Positions 5,904 to 14,436 are shown, numbered from the stretch's first letter. The stretch is 19,441 bases of DNA from Nitrospirota bacterium (GCA_005877855.1 VBOF01000062.1:1-19441); one strand, 5' to 3'. Translations and numbers: made by a program. The notes: generated from the sequence alone by a model not told the origin.

Positions 5904-7168
5904 ATGGAAAGCGCACTGCTCTACGATCGGCTTCAATTTGCCGTCACGGTGACGTTCCACTACCTCTTTCCCCAACTGACCATGGGACTGGCTTTGCTGC
6001 TCCTCTACCTCCGGACACGTAGTTCCAGTTCGGCACGAACTGGGCCAAGTTCTCCAACTTCGCCGGCGGGGTGATCGGTCAGACGCTGGCCATGGAAGGA
6101 ATCTTTGCCTTCTTCCTCGAGTCTTCATTCCTCGGTGTGTTGTTGTATGGAGAGGAGCGGTTCTCGCCGCAGGTCCAGTGGTTTGCCGCACTCATGCTGT
6201 TCCTCGGCTCATGGCTTTCGGGCTATTTCATCCTCGCCACCAATGCCTGGATGCAGCATCCGGTAGCCTACACGGTCGCCCCCGACGGACGTCTGTTCGT
6301 GAATAGCCTCTCGGGCTTGCTCACCAATCCCTGGCTGCTCTGGCAGTACACACACAACATGACCGCGACAGTGGTAACCGCCGCATTTGTAATGGTCGCT
6401 CTCGGGGCGTTGTATCTGTTATCGGGTCAGCACGTGGCGCATGCCAAGACGTTCCTCCGCACCGGCGTCGTGGCCGGCGCCATCGCCTGTACGCTCATGA
6501 TCTTTCCGACAGGGGACGGCAATGCCAAACAAGTCTTCGCGCATCAACCACTCAAGGGCGCTGCCTTTGAAGGCCTCTTCCACACCGAGCGAGGCGCCGG
6601 ATTGATCCTCGTCGGGCAACCGAACATGGAGACCTTAACGATCGATAACCCGTTGGTGGTTCCCAGGGCGTTAAGCTTTCTCGTCTACGAGGACCTGTGG
6701 GCCGAGTTGAAAGGGCTCGATGCGTTTCCGAGGGAACAGTGGCCGGACAATGTCCCTCTGTTGTATTACACGTACCACATCATGGTTGGTCTCGGAACGA
6801 TCCTGGCGTCGGTCATGGCCCTCTCGCTGTTGATGCTGTGGCGTGGCTGGCTGTTCAAGTCAAAATGGCTGTTGTGGCTGCTCATGCTCTCCGCCCCCTT
6901 CCCTTACATCGCGACGACAGCCGGTTGGATGACGGCGGAGCTCGGCCGCCAACCTTGGCTGGTCTATGGCGTGTTACGCACCGCCGAGGGAGCATCGCCC
7001 CTGGTGCATGCAGGCAATGCCCTCTTCACATTACTGGGATTCCTGGGCATGTACCTCTTGTTGGGACTGCTGTTTCTGTTCTTCATCAGTCAAACCATCC
7101 GAGAGGGGCCTGTGCCAGGTGTGAGGAAGACGAGCAGACTGCCTGTTGATGGCAGCGTGGAGGCATAG
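5904..7168 (+). pseudogene. cydA: cytochrome bd/CIO ubiquinol oxidase subunit I, broken by internal deletion and frame change
   Basis: GGGGAAGG at 5891-5898 leads to ATG 5904 and a good CydA beginning (LYDRLQFAVTVTFHYLFPQL, with the conserved haem-ligand His). After LYLRT (about 6019) the text jumps to FQFGTNW in another frame (from 6023). About 34 residues that precede FQFGTNW in E. coli CydA are missing, and the length lost must be 3n+1 nt. The first frame stops at TGA 6072-6074, giving 56 aa. The second frame then runs intact to 7168 with the paired Glu of MEG and FLESS (codons at 6095 and 6119), the haem b558 His in YTHNM, and a GRQPW motif near the end as in cyanide-insensitive (CioA-like) oxidases with a short Q-loop. 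The enzyme would oxidise quinol and reduce O2 in the inner membrane. As written the subunit cannot be made whole. Either the gene is dead or the assembly has lost about 100 nt. Confidence 0.85.
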
Positions 7169-7178
7169 GACGCTCATC

Positions 7179-8237
7179 ATGGAAACACTTTGGTACATAG
7201 TCGTGACGCTGATGCTGGCCCTCTACGTGGTTCTCGATGGCTTTGATTTCGGCGTGGGCATTCTCTATCCGGTCCTTGGGCGAAGCGAGGCGGACCGCGA
7301 TGTGATGCACGCTGCAATCGGACCGGTTTGGAACGGGAACGAAGTCTGGCTGATCGCGGCCGGAGCGGTACTGTTCTTAGCGTTTCCCAAGGCCTACGCG
7401 GCCGGGTTCAGCGGCTTCTATCTCGCTCTCATTATCGTGCTCTGGCTGTTCATGTTCCGTGGACTCGCGTTGGAACTGCGATCGCATCTGGACCATCCGA
7501 TGTGGCGGCAATTGTGCGACGTAACCTTTTCGGGCGCGAGTCTCTTGCTGGCCATTGTCTTTGGCGCCGCGTTAGGCAACCTGATTCGCGGCGTGCCGCT
7601 GAACCGGGAAGGCTATTTCTTCGTCGCGCTGTGGACAGACTTTTTGACAGGTCCAGCGCCAGGGATTCTGGATTGGTTCACCGTACTCATGGGACTCGCG
7701 AGTGCCACAATCTTGGCCTTGCATGGTGCCAACTATCTGACGATGAAAACGAAGGGCGACCTCTATGCGCGGGCCGTGGCCGCGGCAAAACTGATGGGCT
7801 GGTTGGCGCTTGGAAGTACGGTGCTGGTCTGGCTTGGGATCACGTTCGTGCAGCCGATTCTTCGGTTCAACTATACCGCCCATCCAGTGGGCTATATCTT
7901 ACCCGTCGGCGGAGCGATCGCGCTTGTCGCTACGCTGGTGTTGCGACGACGGCAGCGCGACGTTGCAGCGTTCATGACCTCGAGCCTTTTCATCCTTGCC
8001 ATGCTGGGAAGTGTTGCTTGGGGCTGCTATCCCATCATCCTGATCGCGACGACGGAGCCGGCAAACAGTCTCACGATCTTCAACGCCGCCACCGGCGCCT
8101 ATGGTCTGCAAGCCGGGGCCGTGTGGTTTGTCATGGGATTTGTGCTGATCATTGCCTATCAGGTCTATGCCCACCGCGTCTTTTGGGGCAAGGTCCCGAC
8201 CACGGAGCAGTCGGCTGATGGCATGACTCATAAGTGA
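7179..8237 (+). CDS. cydB: cytochrome bd-type ubiquinol oxidase subunit II
   Basis: 352 aa from ATG 7179, with AGGA at 7167-7170 and GGAGG at 7159-7163 upstream; the longer frame from 7146 would add 11 unconserved residues ahead of the membrane segment. The protein has the usual CydB length and about eight hydrophobic helices. Clear family motifs are LDGFDFGVG (19-27) in helix 1 and GPVWNGNEVWL (48-58). CydB forms the integral-membrane heterodimer with CydA and stabilises its haems. It begins 10 nt after the cydA stop, so the two are one operon. No small CydX-like or CydC/D genes are visible. CydB is intact while CydA is broken, which argues for either a very recent lesion or an assembly error. 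The stop TGA at 8235-8237 runs directly into the 72-bp repeat. Confidence 0.93.
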   Translation: METLWYIVVTLMLALYVVLDGFDFGVGILYPVLGRSEADRDVMHAAIGPVWNGNEVWLIAAGAVLFLAFPKAYAAGFSGFYLALIIVLWLFMFRGLALELRSHLDHPMWRQLCDVTFSGASLLLAIVFGAALGNLIRGVPLNREGYFFVALWTDFLTGPAPGILDWFTVLMGLASATILALHGANYLTMKTKGDLYARAVAAAKLMGWLALGSTVLVWLGITFVQPILRFNYTAHPVGYILPVGGAIALVATLVLRRRQRDVAAFMTSSLFILAMLGSVAWGCYPIILIATTEPANSLTIFNAATGAYGLQAGAVWFVMGFVLIIAYQVYAHRVFWGKVPTTEQSADGMTHK

Positions 8238-8307
8238 GGATGAGAAAAGGGGACAGGCTACTTTAATGAGACTCCTTGTCTATGGACTGGCTGCGCTCGC
8301 GCTGACC
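8236..8307 (+). repeat. 72-bp direct repeat, copy A
   Basis: This stretch matches 14985-15056 at 69 of 72 positions. It contains GAGAAAAGGGGACAGGCTAC and the first 14 codons of a small secreted protein. Identity stops abruptly at ACC (8305-8307), after which the two loci are unrelated. The difference inside the coding part (GCT versus GCC) is silent. The GGGGACAGGCTACTTT core resembles sequences I associate with REP/RAYT-type repeats in environmental genomes; that link comes from memory and is not shown here. Confidence 0.85.
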
Positions 8308-8367
8308 AAGCGACACTTCCCCACGCTGCGGGAGGCGGTGACGGCCTTTCAGAATGAAGTCCGATGA
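8266..8367 (+). pseudogene. short chimeric ORF: repeat-borne signal peptide start joined to an unrelated tail
   Basis: ATG 8266 to TGA 8365-8367 encodes 33 aa. The first 14 residues (MRLLVYGLAALALT) are the same as the signal peptide of the small protein at 15015. The last 19 (KRHFPTLREAVTAFQNEVR) have no counterpart there. The tail faintly recalls the C-terminal end of IS630-type transposases (HFPTLREAVxAF), which is a guess. The ORF is probably debris from a recombination or insertion event, since the fused product lacks a recognisable mature domain. The stretch 8368-8409 up to the next gene holds only a ribosome site (AGGAGAGGGGG). Confidence 0.5.
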
Positions 8368-8409
8368 AAACTGATTCACACCTGGCAGCTCTAGGAGAGG
8401 GGGAACACG

Positions 8410-10701
8410 ATGGCGAAAGACAACGGGCAGGAGGAAAACGGCAAGTCCAAACTGAAGCGCAAAGAATACGAGAAGGAATTGCGCTGCCTCCAGGCCGAGC
8501 TGTGCCACCTTCAGGCCTGGGTGAAAGCAAAGGGTCTGCGGATCATCGTGGTATTCGAAGGACGTGACGGCGCGGGCAAAGGCGGCACGATTCGCGCCAT
8601 CACCGAGCGTGTCAGCCCCCGCGTGTTCCGCGTCGTGGCGCTACCCGTGCCGTCCGACCGCGAGAAAAGTCAGATGTACGTCCAACGATTTGTCACGCAC
8701 TTTCCGGCGGCCGGCGAAATCGTCATCTTCGACCGCAGCTGGTACAACCGCGCGGGGGTCGAACACGTGATGGGCTTCATCACCAAGGAACAGTACCACC
8801 GCTTTCTCGACCTCTGCCCCGGGGTCGAGAAGTACTTCGTGGAGGGCGGGATTATCCTGATCAAATACTGGCTCGAGGTGAGCAACAAAGAGCAGGAGCG
8901 GCGTTTCCATGCCCGTGTCGACGACCCGTTGCGTCAGTGGAAGCTCAGTCCGATGGACCTGCCCTCACGCGAGAAGTGGTATGACTATTCGCGTGCCAGG
9001 GACAGAATGTTGGAAGCCACCGATACGAAGGACGCGCCATGGTATATCGTCCATTCGGATAACAAGAAGCGCGCGCGCCTCAATTGCATCACCCATTTGC
9101 TGTCGCTGATCCCCTACAAGAAGTTGCCGCGTGACAAAGTGAAGATACCGGAGCGGTCCGACAAGGGCAAATACGACGATGAAGAGACGTTGAAGATGAA
9201 CATGATGGGGATGCGATGTGCCTACTCCGTGAGCTTGTTTGTGCTGGTGAGCCTTGTGGGAGTGGGTATGGAATCCGGTTGTGCTGTGAATCCCGTCAGC
9301 GGTCAGCCTGAACTCACACTCATCTCTGAGAAACAGGAGCAAAAACTCGGCGCTGAGGAGGCCAAGAAGGTCGAAGAAGGGATGGGTTTCGCCGACGACT
9401 CGGGCTTCACCCCGTATCTCAATCAGCTCGGCCAACGTCTGGCTGAGCATTCTCCCCGCAAGAATGTGGCGTTCCAATTTCAGATTGTCGATATGGCGGA
9501 GCCGAACGCTTTTGCGCTGCCGGGAGGGTACATCTATGTGTCGCGCGGGCTCCTGACTCTGACGAATACCGAAGGGGAATTGGCCGGCGTCGTCGGACAC
9601 GAAATAGGTCATGTCGCGGCAAGACACGCCGTTCAGCGCATATCGAAACAAGCTCCGTTTGCGGTGGTATTCGGCATTGCCTCCGGCATCACCGGGCTGG
9701 TCAGTCCAAGAGTCGGTGATCTCCTGGGCGGCATCGGGGATCTTGCACAGAGCGCCATCTTCTCACCCTACAGCCGCTCTCAGGAGACTGAAGCCGACGA
9801 GGTCGGCCAGCAGATCGCTGCAGAAGCAGGCTGGGACCCAGTCGAGCTGTCCACATTTCTCGCCACTCTGGAACGCGAGGTCGTTCTGCATGAGAAAGAA
9901 CCTCGAAAACCGAGCTTCTTTGACTCACATCCCCCGACGCCGGACCGCGTGGCAAATACGGCCCGCCATGCCAAATCGCTGACTCGCGCTACGCGGGACC
10001 CGATCAGTCCGACACGTGAGGCCTATCTGGCCAGGCTGAACGGCCTCGTCGTCGGACCGCGCGCGGCCAACGGCATTTTTCGCGAGAGCGCTTTCCTCCA
10101 TCCGGACCTGAATGTCTTCTTGAAGTTTCCAGGCAAGTGGGCACATGAAAATGCTCCGGGGAGAATTGTCGCTGCCGCGCCGAATGGAGACGCAGCGATG
10201 GTTCTTCAGGTCGTCGCGAAAGGTGATGACCCTCTCGAGGGGGCGCGTGTGTTGGGTCAAGCCAAAAAAATCGATTTGGCCGCCAAGGCCGAGACCCTCA
10301 CCATCAACGGGCTTCAAGCAGCGCGAGCTGTGTTTCCCGCCGATAGCAAAGCACACCTCGAGCTGACTTGGATTGCCCATGGAGGGCTGATCTTTCAACT
10401 GGTAGCCGTTGCCTCTGCGGACCGGTTCAATGACCTTCAGCCGGCGTTCAAGTCCGTGGCCGGGAGTTTTCGACCATTGTCGGCCTCCGAACGTGCAGGA
10501 ATCACCGAACACCGGGTCCGGTTGATCACCGCCCGCACGGGTGAAACGATCGAGGCCTTGGCCACTCGTGCCCATTCCGCCTGGAAGACAGAGGAAGTGG
10601 CAGTCGCCAATGGTCTCGCTGCAACCGCACAGCTCCGCCAAGGGCAGGTCATCAAAGTTGCGGTTGAAGAACCGTATGAGACAGAAGGGTCGCGGCGATA
10701 G
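8410..10701 (+). CDS. PPK2 polyphosphate kinase fused in frame to an M48 lipoprotein metalloprotease
   Basis: 763 aa. Residues 1-262 are a complete PPK2 class-I kinase: Walker A GRDGAGKGG (51-59), Walker B IFDRSWYNR (106-114), WKLSPMDL (177-184) and the ending GKYDDEETL. It uses polyphosphate to phosphorylate nucleotides in the cytoplasm. From M263 the text changes to a lipoprotein-like signal (hydrophobic 271-286, then ESGC with C291 and NPVSGQPEL) and a periplasmic M48 protease: HEIGH zinc site (397-401), third ligand probably E459 in ETEAD, TPR-like helices, and a C-terminal module near 710-760 that resembles LysM-like domains of M48 proteins. The two halves belong to different compartments, and the PPK2 end lacks its last roughly ten residues. 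The fusion probably arose by deletion between two neighbouring genes, or is an assembly artefact. Separate translation of the protease from ATG 9196, 9202, 9205 or 9211 is possible, with only a weak GAAGAG upstream. Confidence 0.85.
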   Translation: MAKDNGQEENGKSKLKRKEYEKELRCLQAELCHLQAWVKAKGLRIIVVFEGRDGAGKGGTIRAITERVSPRVFRVVALPVPSDREKSQMYVQRFVTHFPAAGEIVIFDRSWYNRAGVEHVMGFITKEQYHRFLDLCPGVEKYFVEGGIILIKYWLEVSNKEQERRFHARVDDPLRQWKLSPMDLPSREKWYDYSRARDRMLEATDTKDAPWYIVHSDNKKRARLNCITHLLSLIPYKKLPRDKVKIPERSDKGKYDDEETLKMNMMGMRCAYSVSLFVLVSLVGVGMESGCAVNPVSGQPELTLISEKQEQKLGAEEAKKVEEGMGFADDSGFTPYLNQLGQRLAEHSPRKNVAFQFQIVDMAEPNAFALPGGYIYVSRGLLTLTNTEGELAGVVGHEIGHVAARHAVQRISKQAPFAVVFGIASGITGLVSPRVGDLLGGIGDLAQSAIFSPYSRSQETEADEVGQQIAAEAGWDPVELSTFLATLEREVVLHEKEPRKPSFFDSHPPTPDRVANTARHAKSLTRATRDPISPTREAYLARLNGLVVGPRAANGIFRESAFLHPDLNVFLKFPGKWAHENAPGRIVAAAPNGDAAMVLQVVAKGDDPLEGARVLGQAKKIDLAAKAETLTINGLQAARAVFPADSKAHLELTWIAHGGLIFQLVAVASADRFNDLQPAFKSVAGSFRPLSASERAGITEHRVRLITARTGETIEALATRAHSAWKTEEVAVANGLAATAQLRQGQVIKVAVEEPYETEGSRR

Positions 10702-10882
10702 GGGGACAAGGTGGCACGATCACGAATCGGGCGGTCAGCGCATGGCAAACTCCAGTGCATAACTGCTGCGGTTTCGTCCAGGGAAATTGTTTATAGATCA
10801 AATCTTGTGGGCATTGTATAAGAATTCAAAAAGCGGGCCTGGATCAGCGTACAGGGTGTCTAATTCGCCGCGGTTTAACATA

Positions 10883-11536
10883 ATGTCCTCACTCATCGCC
10901 TGCCGTGAATGTGACCTGCTGCAGCGGGAAATTGTGCTGCCGCCAGGCGGTACGGCCTGTTGCAGCCGGTGCGGCGCGGTCCTCCACCGCAGCAAGCCCG
11001 ATAGTCTCGACCGCACGCTTGCATTCACGGTAGGGGCCGCCGTGCTGTTCATCCTGGCAAATGTGTTCCCGGTCGTCGGGCTCGAGGCGCAAGGCAACCG
11101 GACCTCGACGACGCTGTTCGGCACGGTGCGAACGCTTCATGACCAGGGCATGACGAGCGTGGCCGTGCTCGTGTTCGTCACGACGATCCTCATGCCCATG
11201 CTCGACATCGGGGCCATGCTCTACATGCTGCTGCCGATCAGGCTCGGGGTTGTCCCGAAGGGGCTACCTGCCGTGTTCCGCCTCGTCCAGACGGTACGGC
11301 CGTGGGGTATGGTCGAGGTGTTCATGCTCGGAACTCTGGTGTCGCTGGCGAAGCTCTCGCACATCGCGGCCGTCCGGCCGGGCATTGCACTGTGGTCGTT
11401 CGGGATGCTGATGTTCCTTGTCGCCGCCGCCGCCGTATCCTTCGAGGCCCATGACTTCTGGGCACAGGTCGCCGCGGCCGGGCGCCGTGGGCGGCGTTTT
11501 CATGCGAAGACCGCCGGGATGGAGACCGCGAGATGA
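10883..11536 (+). CDS. pqiA: PqiA-like integral membrane protein, first half
   Basis: 217 aa from ATG 10883, where the zinc-ribbon begins at once: C7xxC10 and CSRC (C27, C30) in the cytoplasm. About four membrane helices follow, starting near LAFTVGAAVLFILANVFPVV. This is one PqiA domain; E. coli PqiA (about 417 aa) carries two. PqiA works with the MCE protein PqiB in moving lipids between the inner and outer membranes. No Shine-Dalgarno precedes ATG 10883, and an upstream frame from 10787 adds 32 unconserved residues, so the start is not fully certain. The 181-nt gap before it (10702-10882) contains an AT-rich patch with a TATAAG hexamer at 10817-10822 but no matching -35 at normal spacing. 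The stop overlaps the next start (ATGA at 11533). Confidence 0.85.
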   Translation: MSSLIACRECDLLQREIVLPPGGTACCSRCGAVLHRSKPDSLDRTLAFTVGAAVLFILANVFPVVGLEAQGNRTSTTLFGTVRTLHDQGMTSVAVLVFVTTILMPMLDIGAMLYMLLPIRLGVVPKGLPAVFRLVQTVRPWGMVEVFMLGTLVSLAKLSHIAAVRPGIALWSFGMLMFLVAAAAVSFEAHDFWAQVAAAGRRGRRFHAKTAGMETAR

Positions 11537-12165
11537 CCACCACGACCGCAGCCGAAGCGGGGATGCTTGGCTGCCACGCCTGCGGCCTTCTTAGCAGACC
11601 ATCGGCCGCGGGTCACACTCTAGAGTGCGCGCGTTGCGGGGCGAGCCTGCACGTCCGCAAGCCGTATAGCATCTCCCGCACATGGGCATTCCTCATGGCC
11701 GCTGCCATCCTCTACATCCCGGCGAACGTCCTGCCGGTCATGGAGACCGGCTCGCTGTTCGGCGCGCAGAAGGACACGATCCTGAGCGGCGTCGTGTACC
11801 TCTGGACCTCAGGTTCGTGGCCCCTGGCGGCGATTATTTTTGTCGCGAGCATCATGGTGCCGGGCGGGAAGCTGCTCGCGCTGACCGTGCTGCTTGTCTC
11901 GGTGCAGCGCCGGTCTTCTTGGAACCCATTGGAGCGCACCAAGTTGTACCGGATGGTGGAACTTGTCGGCCGCTGGTCCATGGTGGATATCTACGTCGTC
12001 GCGATCCTCACCGCGCTCGTCCAGTTCAAGGCGCTGGCGACGATCAAGGCCGGACCGGGAGCGATCGCGTTCGGCGCGGTGGTGGTGCTGACGATGTTCG
12101 CGGCGGAGTCCTTTGACCCTCGCCTGATCTGGGACCCCTTGGAGGAACCCCAACGCCATGGCTGA
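11533..12165 (+). CDS. pqiA: PqiA-like integral membrane protein, second half
   Basis: 210 aa that overlap the preceding gene by ATGA, so translation is coupled. The same build as its neighbour is visible: zinc-ribbon C14xxC17 and C32xxC35, then about four hydrophobic helices beginning at WAFLMAAAILYIPANVLPVM, with the VPGGKLLAL and GRWSMVDIYVV segments typical of PqiA. Together with the upstream protein it makes up the two-domain PqiA of E. coli, split here into two chains. Such splitting is known in other bacteria and is not a sign of damage. The stop overlaps the pqiB start by 8 nt. It would sit in the inner membrane as partner of PqiB. Confidence 0.88.
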   Translation: MTTTTAAEAGMLGCHACGLLSRPSAAGHTLECARCGASLHVRKPYSISRTWAFLMAAAILYIPANVLPVMETGSLFGAQKDTILSGVVYLWTSGSWPLAAIIFVASIMVPGGKLLALTVLLVSVQRRSSWNPLERTKLYRMVELVGRWSMVDIYVVAILTALVQFKALATIKAGPGAIAFGAVVVLTMFAAESFDPRLIWDPLEEPQRHG

Positions 12166-13759
12166 GGCTCCGCAAGACTTCGACCTCCCCGAAGCCGTCG
12201 CCGCCTCGAAACGTCGCTGGTCGCTGTCCATCGTCTGGGCCATCCCCATCGTGGCCGCACTCGCCGGCGGGTGGCTGGCGTTCAAGGCCATCAGCGAGCA
12301 GGGGCCGACGATCACGATCACCTTCAAGACCGCGGAAGGGCTTGAGGCGGGCAAGACGAAGATCAAGTACAAGAACGTGGATGTCGGGGAGGTGAAGCAG
12401 ATCGCGCTCAGCCGCGATGCGTCGGAGGTCGTGGTCACGGCGGAGGTGGTGAAGGGAGCCACGCCCTACCTCGTCGAAGACACGCGCTTCTGGGTCGTGC
12501 GGCCGCGCATCGGCGCCGGCGGGGTCTCCGGACTGGGGACGCTATTCTCGGGCGGTTATATCGGCGCCGATATCGGCAAGTCCTCGCAGGCCCGGCGCAA
12601 GTTCACCGGCCTTGAGGTTCCGCCGGTCTTCACCTCAGACGTGCCGGGCCGCCAGTTCGTATTGCGCGGTCACGATCTTGGCTCGGTCGGCATCGGCGAC
12701 ACAGTCTTTTTCCGCCGCGTGCAGGTCGGCCAAGTCACGGCGGCGGAGCTGGACAAGGATGGCAATGGCGTGACCGTGAGGATTTTCGTCAACGCGCCTT
12801 ACGATCAATACGTCACGACGAATACGCGATTCTGGCACGCCAGTGGCATCGACCTGTCGCTCGATGCGGGTGGATTCAAGGTCCACACCGAATCCCTGGC
12901 CGCGATTATTCTTGGCGGGATTGCATTCCAGACGCCACCCGGCATAGCGGTGTCGGCCCCAGCCGAAGCGGATGCGGTGTTCACCCTCTTCAGTGACCGG
13001 GCTCAGGCCATGAGGCTCCCGGACACGACTGTCAAATCCTGGGCTGTCGTGTTTGACGAATCCCTCCGCGGACTCGAACCGGGATCGCCGGTGGACTTCC
13101 GGGGTGTGCTCCTCGGTGAAGTCAAGGAGATAGGCGTCCAGTACAACCCTATCGGGAAACAGATTCAAATGAGGGTTGAAGTCCTCATCTTTCGCGATCG
13201 TTTGATCTCGCGCATGAAAATGATGGCCCCGGAGGCGAAGGATCCAAAAGCATTTGTGGACACACTGGTCGTGCATGGCCTCCGCGCGCAACTCAGGACC
13301 GGGAACCTGCTGACCGGCCAACTCTATGTTGCGATGGATTTTTTCCCTACGGCGAAGCCCGCGGCAATAGATTGGACCAAGGAGCCGCCTGAGTTGCCGA
13401 CCATGCCGGGCGGCCTGCAAGAGTTGCAGGCGTCAGTGACCGGCCTCGCAAGGAAGCTGCAAAAGATCCCCTTCGAACAGATTGGCGCCGACGTGCATCA
13501 GGTGTTGCAGAGTGCGGATAAGCTCGTCAACCGGCTTGACGCGGAGGTGGCGCCCGAGGCACGTGCGACATTGGCTGAGGCGCGCAAGACGCTCGGTACA
13601 GCCGAGCGCACCCTCAATAGGGATGCGCCGCTGCAGGTGGACGCGCGCCAGGCGCTGCGTGAGATCAGCCGGGCTGCTCAGGCACTGCGCGCGCTCTCGG
13701 ACTATCTCGAGCGCCATCCGGAGGCGCTGATTCGTGGCAAGAGGGAGCAGAAACCATGA
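12158..13759 (+). CDS. pqiB: PqiB-like MCE-domain intermembrane transport protein
   Basis: 533 aa, close to E. coli PqiB (546). A cytoplasmic N-terminus is followed by one membrane helix (about 22-44, WSLSIVWAIPIVAALAGGWL), three MCE/MlaD domains (about 48-138, 160-260 and 285-390), and a long helical C-terminus (about 420-520) that in PqiB forms a coiled-coil needle across the periplasm. The first MCE repeat shows ITITFKTAEGLEAGKTKIKY and VDVGEVK. The hexameric protein carries phospholipids between the membranes. The gene overlaps pqiA by 8 nt and pqiC by 4 nt (ATGA), so the operon is tightly coupled. In E. coli it is induced by paraquat through SoxRS; no SoxS-type site can be read here. The family assignment is secure; the lipid specificity is not known. 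Confidence 0.92.
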   Translation: MAEAPQDFDLPEAVAASKRRWSLSIVWAIPIVAALAGGWLAFKAISEQGPTITITFKTAEGLEAGKTKIKYKNVDVGEVKQIALSRDASEVVVTAEVVKGATPYLVEDTRFWVVRPRIGAGGVSGLGTLFSGGYIGADIGKSSQARRKFTGLEVPPVFTSDVPGRQFVLRGHDLGSVGIGDTVFFRRVQVGQVTAAELDKDGNGVTVRIFVNAPYDQYVTTNTRFWHASGIDLSLDAGGFKVHTESLAAIILGGIAFQTPPGIAVSAPAEADAVFTLFSDRAQAMRLPDTTVKSWAVVFDESLRGLEPGSPVDFRGVLLGEVKEIGVQYNPIGKQIQMRVEVLIFRDRLISRMKMMAPEAKDPKAFVDTLVVHGLRAQLRTGNLLTGQLYVAMDFFPTAKPAAIDWTKEPPELPTMPGGLQELQASVTGLARKLQKIPFEQIGADVHQVLQSADKLVNRLDAEVAPEARATLAEARKTLGTAERTLNRDAPLQVDARQALREISRAAQALRALSDYLERHPEALIRGKREQKP

Positions 13760-14382
13760 CGCGCGCCCTCCTCGGCATTGCCTTGTCATCTCTCTTTGCA
13801 GCGATGCTGGGGGGGTGCGGCAGCTCGCCAGAACCACGCTTCTATACGCTGAGTGCCGATGGGAACCCGGAAAGTGACCACAGCGAGAAAGCCATGGCGG
13901 ACTACAGCGTCTCCGTTGGCCCGGTCACGCTCCCCGAGATCGTGGACCGCCCTCAGCTCGTGGTCCGCGTCGGGGCGAACCAGGTTGCCTTACTCGACGA
14001 CCACCGTTGGGCCGAGCCGCTGAGGGACGGGATCCCACGCGTGGTTGCAGAGAACCTCGCGCAATTACTCGGCGCGAGGCAGGTTGTGAGCTATCTCAAC
14101 AATGTCAGTTTCGATCCTGAGTATCGCGTACTCCTGGATATCCAGCGCTTCGAGTCGATGCCTGGCCAGACCGTGACGATCGATGCGCTCTGGACAGTCC
14201 GCCCTGCCTCCGGCGGCGAGCCGAAGAGAGGCCGCTCGGCGGCGCGAGAGCAGACCGGCGGCGACGGCTACGACGCTCTTGTAACGGCTTATGGCCGCGC
14301 ATTGGCCACGGTGAGCCGCGACATCTCGGAGGCCATCCGTTCGATCGAGATGGCCCAACCAAGACAGGGAGTCGGGAAATGA
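13756..14382 (+). CDS. pqiC: PqiC-like outer-membrane lipoprotein
   Basis: 208 aa with a lipoprotein signal ending in lipobox MLGG-C (C21) followed by GSSPEPRFYTLS, the hallmark of the ABC-type transport auxiliary lipoprotein family (PqiC/YmbA). Further family features are the SVSVGPVTLPEIVDRPQ and HRWAEPLRDGI segments and a C-terminal helix (SRDISEAIRSIEM). PqiC anchors in the outer membrane and docks the PqiB needle. It overlaps pqiB by ATGA and ends the pqi operon; the next gene has its own ribosome site 54 nt downstream. The protein looks complete. Confidence 0.88.
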   Translation: MTRALLGIALSSLFAAMLGGCGSSPEPRFYTLSADGNPESDHSEKAMADYSVSVGPVTLPEIVDRPQLVVRVGANQVALLDDHRWAEPLRDGIPRVVAENLAQLLGARQVVSYLNNVSFDPEYRVLLDIQRFESMPGQTVTIDALWTVRPASGGEPKRGRSAAREQTGGDGYDALVTAYGRALATVSRDISEAIRSIEMAQPRQGVGK

Positions 14383-14436
14383 AAGTGCTGGCAACGGCAA
14401 AAAGACTGATCTCATCACAACTTAAAAGGAGGAACC

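Noticed and set aside
9925..10641. Antisense frame of 238 aa opposite the M48 protease
   Set aside because: No domain or start signal; the sense strand is a clear protease.
10787..10822. Possible sigma-70 promoter (TTGTTT and TATAAG) before pqiA
   Set aside because: The spacing of 24 nt between the two hexamers is too long and no better pair was found; mentioned only as an AT-rich patch.
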